A stretch of 64,000 bases of DNA from an uncultured Acetatifactor sp. (lineage in GTDB: Bacteria > Bacillota > Clostridia > Lachnospirales > Lachnospiraceae). The stretch lies in NCBI GenBank assembly GCA_934402375.1, contig CAKRUB010000005.1, forward strand, positions 51,252 to 115,251. Reading direction: 5' to 3'. Under the pieces are notes generated by a model. The model searched no databases and was not told where the DNA came from. It was given only the letters and a program-made list of their open reading frames with translations. A program made the position numbers and the translations under genes. Below, piece by piece: positions 1 through 9,045 of the stretch (positions are counted from its first letter, which is position 1; each line of letters begins with the position of its first letter).

Positions 1-423
1 GCACAGTCTACGGAGTGCCATGCAGTGTGAGTCGGTGACGGAGCGATATTTTTTCCCGTGATCGCCCATGACAGGGTCGAGAAGAAAGAGCGGGGGATGG
101 AAGAGAGACAGAAATTCTTCAACAATACCAATCTGACTTTCATTGCCGAGAAAACCGCAGTACAAGCCGTCAAAGGACAGGCCGAGCTCCTTCCATGCGT
201 GTATGTAAGCCTGCATATGGGGAGTGTAGTCATCTCTGTGACAGACAGGGAAGCCGAGATGATTGGACAAAATGGAAGTAGGCACAGGACAGACCTGTAC
301 CCCCAGCACACTGATCACGGGCAGGGATACCGTTGTCGAGCATCTGCCGAAGCCAGCAATATCATTTATCATAGCAAGCCGGGGAACTCCGCCCCGGCTC
401 TCTTTTTCTTTATAATCCGTCAT
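1..423 (-). CDS. Pyridoxal/pyridoxamine kinase, N-terminal part (runs off the left edge)
   Basis: The first 141 codons are present; the gene continues beyond position 1. Translation of the minus strand gives a ribokinase-fold vitamin B6 kinase: near residue 20 the motif NDIAGFGRCS, followed by alternating hydrophobic segments, the PTSILSNHLGFP stretch, and farther on DPVMGDHGKKYR, matching the DPVMGD nucleotide/metal-binding segment of PdxK/PdxY-type enzymes. These phosphorylate pyridoxal, pyridoxine or pyridoxamine with ATP in the cytoplasm. The start is the ATG at 423, with AGGAAA about 7 nt upstream; a later in-frame ATG at 372 lies inside the conserved motif and is less likely. The gene begins 10 nt after the stop of the ECF S component, so the two are surely cotranscribed. 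The exact preferred vitamer cannot be read from the sequence. Confidence 0.85.
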   Translation of the reverse strand, partial: MTDYKEKESRGGVPRLAMINDIAGFGRCSTTVSLPVISVLGVQVCPVPTSILSNHLGFPVCHRDDYTPHMQAYIHAWKELGLSFDGLYCGFLGNESQIGIVEEFLSLFHPPLFLLDPVMGDHGKKYRSVTDSHCMALRRLC

Positions 424-433
424 ATTTTATTTC

Positions 434-1351
434 CTATTGTTCCTCCGGTGTCACTTGAACAAACAGTCCAGCCTTGCGGAGTGCGGGACGCAGCGCAAGA
501 TAGAAGATTGAGGCGGCGATCACGGCGACAATGGCGTTTACACCGGTGGTCAGCGTGCTGATCTTGGCGAGCGCGGCAGAGATGTCCTGCGGAACTCCCA
601 GAAGATACATTTTATAGAAGTAACCGACCAGCGGATCGGCGACGACGTTAAATGCCATACCGCATACACAGGAGAGAATGGTAACGCCGGTGATATATTT
701 TGCGGAATGCTCCTTGTCGAGCTTAAAAATCTTATGCGCCACAAAGCCAACGATCAAGCCGATGCAGAGCTTTAATAGGAAGGTTTTCGGAGCGCTGGTA
801 ACATAGGAGGTTGTCAGGTCTCCGATCGTCATGCCGATTGCCCCGGCCATTCCGCCCCAGTATCCGCCGAGCAACAGCGCTGCAAGTACACAGAAAACAT
901 TTCCGAAGTGGAAGGCGGTTTTTTCCGGGCCGACCGGAATATCGATCTTGAAAAAGGCAAAGCCGATGTAGCAGAGCGCCGCCATCAGTCCGGCGGTTGC
1001 CAGACGTTTTACGTCCGGTTTAGTGGAACGGTAAACACCGTGCACAGCATTGTAGATTCCCTTGATTGTCAGCAGGACACTTAAGAATACGACGATCAGC
1101 GCGTAGGAATAGGGACGTTCCAGACTAAGCTTTTCTGCGGAAAGCTCTGACTGTTGTGCCTTCAGGGCCTCCAGATCGACATCGGTGTTTCCTTCTGCTG
1201 CTGAAATCTGTGCCTTGACCTCCTTCAGCGTGTTTCCGACGGCAACGGATTCCTGATAGCTGTTATTGTAAGTAAGAACTGCAAAGATGACTCCTGCGAT
1301 CAGCAGGACAGCGCCCACGATCAGCAGGCCGAAGCTTTTTGTTTTTTTCAT
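434..1351 (-). CDS. ECF transporter S component, probably for a B6 vitamer, with an N-terminal coiled-coil extension
   Basis: A 305-residue integral membrane protein. Residues about 8-28 and 80-102 are hydrophobic helices separated by a charged, heptad-like stretch (about 30-78) that looks like a short coiled coil. From about residue 115 there are five or six membrane segments typical of ECF-type substrate-binding (S) components, including AALCYIGFAFFKIDIPVGP and a glycine-rich LLLGGYWGGMAGAIG segment. S components capture a vitamin and share an energising EcfAAT module encoded elsewhere. The gene is followed after 10 nt by a vitamin B6 kinase. Established comparative genomics links PdxU-type S components to B6 kinases, so B6 uptake is the inferred role. 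The RBS is GAGGAGAA before the ATG. The N-terminal helix-coil-helix addition is unusual for a stand-alone S component. Confidence 0.75.
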   Translation of the reverse strand: MKKTKSFGLLIVGAVLLIAGVIFAVLTYNNSYQESVAVGNTLKEVKAQISAAEGNTDVDLEALKAQQSELSAEKLSLERPYSYALIVVFLSVLLTIKGIYNAVHGVYRSTKPDVKRLATAGLMAALCYIGFAFFKIDIPVGPEKTAFHFGNVFCVLAALLLGGYWGGMAGAIGMTIGDLTTSYVTSAPKTFLLKLCIGLIVGFVAHKIFKLDKEHSAKYITGVTILSCVCGMAFNVVADPLVGYFYKMYLLGVPQDISAALAKISTLTTGVNAIVAVIAASIFYLALRPALRKAGLFVQVTPEEQ

Positions 1352-1574
1352 AATCTCATTTTCTCCTCTCGCTCAAATTCTATACGCAGAGTGTATAGCA
1401 AGAGTGGCTCTATAAAAAGTGCCAGAGAAGAACTTTTTTACCAGTCCAGTTTGAAATTAGCAAAAAGTGCACACGAATCCACAATGGTTGAGAAGATTCA
1501 ACGTGGCAGGATAAATATAATGATAGTAGAACATTCGGGTCAGTGGCAGAGTAGTCAGACCCGGAGGAAGAGAA

Positions 1575-3296
1575 ATGGGGGACGATCCGATGGCAGGACC
1601 AATCGCACCGCGTGACGCGGAAAAGAAGAGAAAGAGCTTTTATATTATGAGGAATAAGCAGGTCGCGGGCTCCGGACAGCCGGACGGCACGGGAACGCAG
1701 TTTATCTACCTCAACGACGGCAGGATGCTCAGCTCCGCCAGACTGGTGGGCGGGATCGCGGACGAGGAGATGCTGAAGCTGATGACTACGGTGGAGGGGC
1801 TTCGCAGACTGGTCTATGCTGTCGGCGTGACAGTGGAGATGGACGAACCTCTCACCGAGGTGGGATTTGCGTTCCAGATGTACGGAAAGACCGATGTGTA
1901 CGGCTCCGGCACGACAATCCGTAAGAAGGTGAGCGCGGACGGCATGGAGAACATCATCAAGCTGGAGGATGTGGAATGGTCACAGGATGACGACATTCCG
2001 GGACAGATCCGTTTTGAATTTCCCAAGGCAAACCAGCAGGCGAGGGTAGCGGTGCGCTTTGTGCTGCAGGACGGATTCGATGCGCCGGAACCGGAGGAGG
2101 AGAATCCGGTCGATTTTAACTGCCCGGAGTACAGGGAAATGCTGAAGGCTTCTCTGATGCAGACGGGAAATAATGCAAGGATAAAGCGGGCGATCGAGAA
2201 GGCGAGACGCGGCGGGGACGTGACGATCGCGTTCATCGGCGGCTCCATCACACAGGGCGCAGGCGCTATTCCGATCAATACGGAATGCTATGCGTGGAAG
2301 ACCTTCGAGCATTTCTGTAAGCTCTGCGGAAGGAGCACGGAGGAAAATATCCACTATGTCAAGGCGGGTGTCGGCGGAACCTCCTCCGAGCTGGGCATGA
2401 TCCGCTATGACAGGGATGTGTGTGCCGAGGGGAAGGTGGTTCCCGACCTTGTCATTGTCGAGTATGCGGTGAACGATGAGGGTGACGAGACGAAGGGGCA
2501 CTGCTATGACAGTCTGGTGCGGAAGATCCTGCTCTCCGCGCAGAAGCCTGGTGTCATCCTCCTGTTTGCGGTCTTCGCAGACGATTTCAATCTGCAGGAC
2601 AGATTGTCACCTGTCGGAAGGACTTACGGGCTGCCGATGGTGAGCATCAAGAACTGCGTGACGGAGCAGTTTTACCGGAAGGCGGGAGAGGGACGCGTTC
2701 TGTCAAAGAACCAGTTCTTCTATGACAGCTTCCACCCCAGCAATTACGGACATACCATCATGGCGGACGCGATTGAATATCTGCTTCGGCAGACCGACAG
2801 TGCGGACGAGGACGAGGACATTGACATCAGCGGAATCCCGGCTCCGTTCAGCGCGGAGTTCGAGGGAGTGAAGCTGCTGGACAGAAGGTGCGCGGAGACG
2901 GCGGAAAACCTTGACTGCGGAGACTTTTCCGGCACCGATAAGGAGCTTCAGGCGGTGGAGAGGAACCGCGATCTGTCCGTGACGCCGGAGTTCCCGGACA
3001 ACTGGCTCCACACGGGCGGAGACAGACCGTTCTGCATGGATATTATGTGCAGTGCCTTGCTGATCGTGGCAAAGGATTCCGCTTCACCTATGGCGGGCTG
3101 CATTGAGGCGTTTGTGGACGGCGAGAAGGTGCGGGAGATCAATCCCAGAGACGTGGGCTGGACGCACTGCAACGCGCTGATTCTTTTGAGGGGTGCGGAA
3201 AGAAAGCGGCATCATGTGGAGATCCGGATGCGGCAGGGGGATGAGCAGAAGCAGTTTACGATCCTCGGCTTCGGATATGTTGACAACGAAAGATAG
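1575..3296 (+). CDS. SGNH/GDSL-fold esterase, likely xylan-oligomer deacetylase
   Basis: A 573-residue protein with no signal peptide. The SGNH catalytic blocks are all visible: FIGGSIT with nucleophile Ser224, GVGGTSS (block II glycine), EYAVND with Asn300, and DSFHPSN with Asp384 and His387. About 190 residues precede the hydrolase domain, probably a beta-rich accessory domain, and about 160 follow it. Enzymes of this fold remove acetyl groups from sugars. Its place directly ahead of GH115 and GH3 genes points to deacetylation of imported xylo-oligosaccharides, but the substrate is inferred. GGAGGA lies 6 nt before the ATG at 1575. It is the first gene of a three-gene plus-strand unit. A TATAAT at 1516-1521 lacks a well-spaced -35 box, as in an activator-dependent promoter. 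Confidence 0.8.
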   Translation: MGDDPMAGPIAPRDAEKKRKSFYIMRNKQVAGSGQPDGTGTQFIYLNDGRMLSSARLVGGIADEEMLKLMTTVEGLRRLVYAVGVTVEMDEPLTEVGFAFQMYGKTDVYGSGTTIRKKVSADGMENIIKLEDVEWSQDDDIPGQIRFEFPKANQQARVAVRFVLQDGFDAPEPEEENPVDFNCPEYREMLKASLMQTGNNARIKRAIEKARRGGDVTIAFIGGSITQGAGAIPINTECYAWKTFEHFCKLCGRSTEENIHYVKAGVGGTSSELGMIRYDRDVCAEGKVVPDLVIVEYAVNDEGDETKGHCYDSLVRKILLSAQKPGVILLFAVFADDFNLQDRLSPVGRTYGLPMVSIKNCVTEQFYRKAGEGRVLSKNQFFYDSFHPSNYGHTIMADAIEYLLRQTDSADEDEDIDISGIPAPFSAEFEGVKLLDRRCAETAENLDCGDFSGTDKELQAVERNRDLSVTPEFPDNWLHTGGDRPFCMDIMCSALLIVAKDSASPMAGCIEAFVDGEKVREINPRDVGWTHCNALILLRGAERKRHHVEIRMRQGDEQKQFTILGFGYVDNER

Positions 3297-3347
3297 ACAG
3301 GTGACAAGTGACAGCATGTGCACACTGTGCGCAGGAAAGAGGAAGGT

Positions 3348-6242
3348 ATGGCAGAATTCAGACTCATTGAGGAAAAGAGAGCGGTTCCGGTTCTGGTTGA
3401 AACGACAGGCTACGAGGGCGTCAGAAGAATTGCCGACACACTGGCGGAGGACATCTTCCTTGTCTCGGACAGGAAGCCTGAGCGGGTGGACGAGGCGTGG
3501 CTGAACCGCAAGCCCGGGGGTGGCGTGATCCTCTGTGCCACGGTCGGGCACAGTGCGCTTCTGGAAGAGCTTGAAAAGAAGGGCAGCTTCTCTGCGGAGG
3601 AGATCAGGGGAAAGAGAGAGACTTACAAGATACAGCTTCTGGAGCATCCGTTTGAGGGCGTGGACAGTGCGCTCGTCATCTGCGGAAGCGATAAGCGGGG
3701 AACCATCTACGGCATGTTTACACTGTCGGAGTATCTCGGAGTGACCCCGCTGGTCTACTTCGGGGATGCAGCGCCGAGGAGATGCCCCGATCCCGTCGTG
3801 GGGACGGATATTGAGACAGTGTCAAAGGAGCCATCCGTGCGCTACAGGGGCTTTTTCATCAACGACGAGTGGCCCTGCTTCGGAAACTGGGCATGCTCAC
3901 ACTTCGGCGGCGTCAATGCGGATATGTACCGCCATGTGTTTGAATTTCTGCTGAGGATGAAGGGCAATTATCTCTGGCCGGCAATGTGGGCGTCTTCCTT
4001 CCCTTTGGACGGGCCGGGGAGCGCAAACGAGGAGCTTGCGGACATCTACGGCGTTGTCATGGGCTACTCCCATCACGAGCCCTGCCTCCGCGCCAGCGAG
4101 GAATGGGACAAGGTACGTGGCGAGGGAACACGCTACGGCAACGAGTGGAATTTCTATACCAACGAGCAGGGACTTCTGAACTACTGGGAGGATTCCCTTA
4201 AGCGCAGCGGAAAATATGAGAATGTGATTACCATCGGTATGCGTGGGGAGAGAGACTCCTCCATGCTCGGCGATGACGCGACGGTCGAGGAGAACATCAA
4301 TCTCCTGAAGGACATCATCAGAAAGCAGCGAAAGCTGATCCGTGAAAATGTCAACGAGGATCTGGATAAGGTGCCGCAGATGCTGGCGCTGTACAAGGAG
4401 GTCGAGGCATATTTTTACGGGGATGAGCATGTCGCCGGTCTGAAGGACTGGGACGAGCTTGACGGCGTGATCTGTATGCTCTGCGAGGATAATTTCGGGC
4501 ACATGAGGACATTGCCGACACCGGAGATCCGAAACCGCAAGGGCGGCTTCGGCATGTATTACCACTTCGACTATCACGGTGGACCGATTTCCTATGAATG
4601 GGTGGATTCCACGCCGCTGTCAAAGACGTGGGAGCAGATGTGCACCGCGTATGAATATGGCGTGCGCGATCTTTGGATTGTGAATGTCGGGGACTTAAAG
4701 CTGCACGAGGTGCCGCTGACCTATTTCATGTCCCTCGCCTATGACTTTGACCGGTGGGGCAGCACAAATCCGGACAGCTATCGTGAGTTTGCGGCGCAGT
4801 GGGCGGAGAAATCCTTCCCCACGGCGGAGAAGCAGCTGCAGGAGACGGCGGCAAAGCTGCTGTTGTCCTACATCGATCTCAACCATCAGCGCAGACCCGA
4901 GGCGCTGAATGAGAATATCTATCATCCCTGCCATTACCTCGAGGCGGACAGGATGCTTAAGGCAGCGGAAGACATTCAGGCATTGGATTCCAAGCTGCGG
5001 GATGGCTTATCCGAGGCGGAGAGAAACGGCTATTACAGCATGGCAGGCTTTTCGGCAGCAGCCTCCGCGAATCTGCTCAAGCTGCATCTCTATGCCGGAA
5101 AGAGCAGACATTATGCCGCACAGGGAAGAAAGGCGGCAAACCGTTACGCCGCGCTGGCAGAGGAATGCATAGAGCAGGATAACAGGCTCGCGGACGAATT
5201 TGCGGCTTTTCAGGGCGGCAAGTGGAAGGGCATGCAGCTGGCTCCGCATATCGGCTTTACGAAGTGGAATGAGGACGGGTGCAGATACCCCGTCATATGC
5301 CGGCTTCATCCGACTGCAAAGAACCGGATGAGCGTGTCGCGCAAGGATGACGAGCGGGTGGCATTTAAGAATTATGGCGGTCCGGAGCGCATTTTCGTAA
5401 ATGACTTTATGAGCGAGGGCTGTGGGGAAATTGTTCTCGAGGTGTCCTCGGACGGTCCCGGCGCCATCCATTATGAGATCAGTGTGGCATCGGGAAAGCT
5501 GCCGGAATGGCTTACCGTATCGCCGCTTAGCGGGGATGTGGAGGAGCTGCAGGAGGTGGTTCTGAGTTGTAAGAGAGAACTGCTTCCAAAGGTGACAGAG
5601 AAGGTGACATTACATATCAGCGACGGGGACACGGTTGTCGCTGTCGAGATCAGTGGTGTCAGGACGGAGATGGACGCGCTTCCGCCGATGACCTTCCTGC
5701 CGCAAAACGGTGTCATTACAATGAATGCGGCGCATTATGCGGAAAAGAAGGACGTGGAAGCGGGCGCTTATCAGGTGCTCAGAGGTTATGGGCAGTATGG
5801 CACCGCCGTGAAGGTTGTGCCGTTTACAGCTGCCTTCAGCGAGGGGCAGGACGCGCCGGAGCTGAAATACCGATTCCTTATCCCGGAGAACGGCGATTAC
5901 CGCGTGGAGATTCTGGCGGCGCCGACAAACCCGGCATTTAACAGGCAGAGTCTCAGGATCCGTGTCGCGGCAGAGGGAGAGGAAAGAATACTTACCCTTG
6001 TCGGAGCTGACTTCAAGGCAGGAGATACCAGAGACAGCAGCTGGTGCAGGGGAGTTCTGGATCAGATTCATTCCGTGGAGACGGTCATGCACTTTGAGAA
6101 GGGTGTCAGGGAGCTGACGCTGGGGGCGCTGGAAGCGGGCGTCGTGCCTGAGCGGATCCGGATAATCCCCGCAGCGGGCGGAAAAGGATGCAGGGGAATC
6201 CGCACATCCTACCTCGGACCGGAGGAAAGTGCGTTTGTATAG
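3348..6242 (+). CDS. Glycoside hydrolase family 115, xylan alpha-1,2-glucuronidase
   Basis: A 964-residue cytoplasmic enzyme. The N-terminal domain (to about residue 155) has the GH115 pattern ending in GTIYGMFTLSEYLGVTP. The barrel domain then carries the family signatures RGFFINDEWPCFGNW, HFGGVNADMYRHVFEFLLRM, KGNYLWPAMWASSF and GMRGERDSSML. A beta-rich C-terminal domain resembles the GH115 C-terminal module. The family releases (4-O-methyl-)glucuronic acid from xylan or xylo-oligomers. An upstream GTG at 3318 is in frame but lacks a Shine-Dalgarno; the ATG at 3348 follows AGGAAAGAGGAAGG and is preferred. The gene lies 51 nt after the SGNH esterase and about 220 nt before the GH3 gene, consistent with coordinated debranching of acetylated glucuronoxylan fragments. 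Confidence 0.92.
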   Translation: MAEFRLIEEKRAVPVLVETTGYEGVRRIADTLAEDIFLVSDRKPERVDEAWLNRKPGGGVILCATVGHSALLEELEKKGSFSAEEIRGKRETYKIQLLEHPFEGVDSALVICGSDKRGTIYGMFTLSEYLGVTPLVYFGDAAPRRCPDPVVGTDIETVSKEPSVRYRGFFINDEWPCFGNWACSHFGGVNADMYRHVFEFLLRMKGNYLWPAMWASSFPLDGPGSANEELADIYGVVMGYSHHEPCLRASEEWDKVRGEGTRYGNEWNFYTNEQGLLNYWEDSLKRSGKYENVITIGMRGERDSSMLGDDATVEENINLLKDIIRKQRKLIRENVNEDLDKVPQMLALYKEVEAYFYGDEHVAGLKDWDELDGVICMLCEDNFGHMRTLPTPEIRNRKGGFGMYYHFDYHGGPISYEWVDSTPLSKTWEQMCTAYEYGVRDLWIVNVGDLKLHEVPLTYFMSLAYDFDRWGSTNPDSYREFAAQWAEKSFPTAEKQLQETAAKLLLSYIDLNHQRRPEALNENIYHPCHYLEADRMLKAAEDIQALDSKLRDGLSEAERNGYYSMAGFSAAASANLLKLHLYAGKSRHYAAQGRKAANRYAALAEECIEQDNRLADEFAAFQGGKWKGMQLAPHIGFTKWNEDGCRYPVICRLHPTAKNRMSVSRKDDERVAFKNYGGPERIFVNDFMSEGCGEIVLEVSSDGPGAIHYEISVASGKLPEWLTVSPLSGDVEELQEVVLSCKRELLPKVTEKVTLHISDGDTVVAVEISGVRTEMDALPPMTFLPQNGVITMNAAHYAEKKDVEAGAYQVLRGYGQYGTAVKVVPFTAAFSEGQDAPELKYRFLIPENGDYRVEILAAPTNPAFNRQSLRIRVAAEGEERILTLVGADFKAGDTRDSSWCRGVLDQIHSVETVMHFEKGVRELTLGALEAGVVPERIRIIPAAGGKGCRGIRTSYLGPEESAFV

Positions 6243-6382
6243 GCTTCCTGCCCGCCATCTGCGCAAAAAATGGGTGTAAGTTAGCACAATGTGAGAGGAT
6301 AGAAGCGGGGAAGCATGGTAATCTGAATGAAGATATAGCACGCAGAAGCGTGTGAAGGTAAACCAATGTCCGTGATATGCAG

Positions 6383-6413
6383 GAGCTGTGTCTATGCGCA
6401 CATGACACAGCTC
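6383..6413 (+). other. Intercistronic mRNA hairpin between GH115 and GH3 genes
   Basis: GAGCTGTGT at 6383-6391 is the exact reverse complement of ACACAGCTC at 6405-6413, separated by 13 nt. No U-tract follows, so it is unlikely to be a terminator. A processing or mRNA-stability hairpin in the GH115-GH3 leader is the simplest reading. Confidence 0.45.
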
Positions 6414-6460
6414 AGTGTAGAGAACTATATGACGACAGGTGCGCAGAAATGAGGAATCAT

Positions 6461-8599
6461 ATGAGAGACAGAACAACGGCGCAGCAGCGTGCCAGAGAAC
6501 TGGTAGGTAAGATGACGCTGGAAGAGAAGGCTTCACAGTTAAAGTATGACGCGCCCGCAATTCCCAGACTCGGGGTTCCCGCCTACAACTGGTGGAATGA
6601 GGGACTGCACGGCGTTGCGAGAGCAGGAGTAGCGACAGTGTTCCCGCAGGCAATCGCCATAGGAGCTGCCTTTGATACGGAGCTGGCGGAGAAAATCGGC
6701 GATACCATTGCCGAGGAGGGGCGTGCAAAGTATAACGCTTATGTGAAGGAAAATGACAGGGATATTTACAAGGGACTGACCTTCTGGTCTCCGAATGTCA
6801 ATATTTTCAGAGATCCCAGATGGGGAAGGGGACATGAGACCTACGGCGAGGATCCCTACCTGACCGGTGAGCTTGGAAAGGCATTTGTGGATGGCATTCA
6901 GGGTGACGGGGAGTATCTGAAGGCGGCGGCATGCGCGAAGCATTTTGCCGTACATTCCGGTCCGGAGGCAGTGCGCCATAAATTCGATGCGAAGGCATCC
7001 AAGAAGGATATGCGGGAGACCTATCTTCCTGCATTTGAAAAGCTGGTGAAGGATGCGGATGTCGAGGGCGTTATGGGTGCCTACAACAGAACCAACGGCG
7101 AGCCCTGCTGCGGCAGCAAGACGCTGATGCAGGACATTCTGAGAGGTGAGTGGGGCTTTGACGGGTACTATGTTTCCGACTGCTGGGCTGTCCGTGATTT
7201 CCATACGAATCACATGGTGACGGACACGGCCGAGGAGTCGGCAGCGCTGGCGCTCAAGACCGGCTGTGACGTAAACTGCGGAAACACCTACCTTCACATG
7301 ATGAAGGCGTATGAGCAGGGACTTGTGAGCGAGGAGGACATCTCGCTTGCGGCGGAGAGACTGTTCACAACCCGCTTTATGCTTGGACTTTTTGATGAGA
7401 CGGAGTACGACAAGATCGGCTATGACAGGATCGAGTGCAAGGAGCATCTTGCCCTTGCAGACAGGGCAACGGCGGAGTCGGTTGTCCTTTTGAAGAACGA
7501 CGGAATCCTTCCGCTGGAAAAGAAGAAATTAAAGGCGGTCGGAGTAATCGGACCGAATGCCAACAGCCGCGCCGCACTGATCGGAAATTATCACGGAACC
7601 TCCTCCCGGTACATTACCGTGCTCGAGGGCATTCAGGACTGCATGGGCGAGGATGTGCGCGTTTATTATTCAGAGGGCTGCCATCTGTTCAAGGACAGGG
7701 TAGAGAACCTTGGGCTGCGTCAGGATCGCATCAGCGAGGCGGTTGCGGTGGCGAAGAACAGTGATGTAGTTGTACTGTGTCTTGGACTGGATGAGACGCT
7801 CGAGGGAGAAGAGGGAGATACCGGTAACAGCTACGCTTCCGGAGATAAGGTTGATCTGCTTCTGCCGGAGGTTCAGCGTGAGCTGCTGGAGGCTGTGGTG
7901 GCGACCGGAAAGCCCGTCATTCTTGTCAACATGACCGGAAGCGCCATGGATCTCCGCTATGCGCAGGAGCATTGCGCGGCGATCGTACAGGCGTGGTATC
8001 CCGGCGCAAGGGGTGGTCGTGTCGTGGCAGATATTCTGATAGGTGAGATTTCACCGTCCGGTAAGCTGCCTGTCACCTTCTATCGTGACACGGAGGAACT
8101 GCCTGATTTTGAGGACTATTCCATGAAGGGCAGAACCTACCGCTACTTTACGGGAGAGGTGCTCTATCCGTTCGGCTATGGTCTGACCTACGGCAGCGCT
8201 GAGATCAGCGGAGTAAAGCTGGGTGGACAGGAGCTGGCAGACGGCAGTGAGGTAAGACTTCCGGGCGGAAGCCTTGACAGTCTTGAGGTTACGGTCAGCA
8301 ACACCGGAGACCGGAATGTCGAGGAGGTCGTACAGGTATACATAAAGGCTTTGGATTCCACGGATGCAACGCCGAATGAAAGATTGTGCGGCTTTGCGAG
8401 AGTTTCCGTCAAGACCGGCGGGCAGGCTATGGTTCAGGTTCCTGTGGACAGGGACGCGTTGACCGTCATCAATGACGAGGGCGAGAAGGTGTCCGGCGGC
8501 AGCAGGTATGCTGTCAGCGTGGGCCTCGGACAATCCGATGCAAGGACAGAGGAGCTGACCGGGAAGAAGTGCCGGAAGATAATTCTTGTGACAGAGTAA
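6461..8599 (+). CDS. Glycoside hydrolase family 3, beta-xylosidase/beta-glucosidase type
   Basis: A 712-residue cytoplasmic GH3 enzyme without signal peptide. The N-terminal TIM barrel shows WNEGLHGVAR, the DPRWGRGHETYGEDP substrate-loop signature, KHFAVHSGPE and the nucleophile motif YVSDCW with Asp240. The alpha/beta sandwich follows (GVIGPNANSRAALIGNY, PGARGG) and then a fibronectin-III-like C-terminal domain (YPFGYGLTYG). The WNEGLHG and YGEDPYLTG pattern is typical of bacterial xylosidase-like GH3 members. GH3 activities overlap, so xylosidase is inferred from the GH115 neighbour. The start at 6461 follows GAGGA with 5-nt spacing; upstream in-frame starts at 6377 and 6449 lack a good RBS. 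This is the last gene of the xylan operon; a terminator lies at about 8825-8854. Confidence 0.9.
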   Translation: MRDRTTAQQRARELVGKMTLEEKASQLKYDAPAIPRLGVPAYNWWNEGLHGVARAGVATVFPQAIAIGAAFDTELAEKIGDTIAEEGRAKYNAYVKENDRDIYKGLTFWSPNVNIFRDPRWGRGHETYGEDPYLTGELGKAFVDGIQGDGEYLKAAACAKHFAVHSGPEAVRHKFDAKASKKDMRETYLPAFEKLVKDADVEGVMGAYNRTNGEPCCGSKTLMQDILRGEWGFDGYYVSDCWAVRDFHTNHMVTDTAEESAALALKTGCDVNCGNTYLHMMKAYEQGLVSEEDISLAAERLFTTRFMLGLFDETEYDKIGYDRIECKEHLALADRATAESVVLLKNDGILPLEKKKLKAVGVIGPNANSRAALIGNYHGTSSRYITVLEGIQDCMGEDVRVYYSEGCHLFKDRVENLGLRQDRISEAVAVAKNSDVVVLCLGLDETLEGEEGDTGNSYASGDKVDLLLPEVQRELLEAVVATGKPVILVNMTGSAMDLRYAQEHCAAIVQAWYPGARGGRVVADILIGEISPSGKLPVTFYRDTEELPDFEDYSMKGRTYRYFTGEVLYPFGYGLTYGSAEISGVKLGGQELADGSEVRLPGGSLDSLEVTVSNTGDRNVEEVVQVYIKALDSTDATPNERLCGFARVSVKTGGQAMVQVPVDRDALTVINDEGEKVSGGSRYAVSVGLGQSDARTEELTGKKCRKIILVTE

Positions 8600-8616
8600 G
8601 AGAGTGGAAGAGACGC

Positions 8617-8774
8617 TGTTTCCGCAAGTGACGTTGCACAAAATGCACAGACCACCGCAGGCACGCTTGCGCTACCCTCCGCACGCAACGGATGCATAAG
8701 TTCCCACAGTACGGGAACTAAGCACCGGCGGCTCCAGAGTGCGCTGCTTGTGGTCAGGTGCATTCTGCACAACT
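8617..8774 (+). repeat. Structured intergenic repeat, copy A
   Basis: One of three related copies (see 26457-26599 and 37174-37380). The ends are imperfect inverted repeats: GTTGCACAAAATGCACAGAC near the left is complementary to the right end, which finishes TGCATTCTGCACAACT. The core holds a hairpin AGTTCCC-7 nt-GGGAACT (8699-8719), flanked by TAAG/CTAAG and the conserved GGCTCCAGAGTGC block. The copy lies in the 3' region of the GH3 transcript, before its terminator. No protein-coding signal is convincing inside it. Confidence 0.8.
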
Positions 8775-8824
8775 GGTATTTGAATTATTGGAGTTTTGGA
8801 ATTATCTAAGATAAGTAAGGAAGA

Positions 8825-8854
8825 GGGCAGCACCGCACAGGAGCTGCCTTTTTG
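8825..8854 (+). terminator. Rho-independent terminator of the SGNH-GH115-GH3 operon
   Basis: GGCAGC (8827-8832) and GCTGCC (8844-8849) form a six-pair GC-rich stem with an 11-nt loop, followed by TTTTT at 8850-8854. Confidence 0.75.
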
Positions 8855-8961
8855 AATTGGAGGGTATATGGGAGGAAAGCAGGCTGTCATACCCAGAGTT
8901 GCCGGCATCGGAATGCATAGTGGACAGAGACATGCGTGAGAATTTGTATAGAATAGATACC

Positions 8962-8990
8962 TTTACAATAAATAAAAAATATGTTATATT
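8962..8990 (+). promoter_or_regulatory. Sigma-A promoter of the orphan lipoprotein gene
   Basis: TTTACA (8962-8967), a 17-nt spacer and TATATT (8985-8990), with TG one base before the -10 box (extended -10). It lies about 55 nt upstream of the lipoprotein start in an A+T-rich stretch. Confidence 0.65.
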
Positions 8991-9045
8991 TCTATTGAAA
9001 TATAATTATAGAGGGAACACATAAAACGGATGTAGGGGGATTGAC

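Noticed and set aside
58..561. Plus-strand open frame over the vitamin B6 kinase
   Set aside because: It is antisense to two clear minus-strand genes and has no recognisable protein character.
1488..1521. TTGAGA and TATAAT before the SGNH gene as a sigma-A promoter
   Set aside because: The spacing is 22 nt, too long; only the -10 box is mentioned in the gene entry.
5610..6728. A 372-codon minus-strand frame over the GH115-GH3 boundary
   Set aside because: It is antisense to conserved GH115 and GH3 sequence, with Arg/Ser/Pro-rich translation typical of shadow frames.
8434..8772. Minus-strand open frame across repeat copy A
   Set aside because: It is produced by the repeat and by GH3 antisense; it has no RBS and no conserved frame in the other copies.
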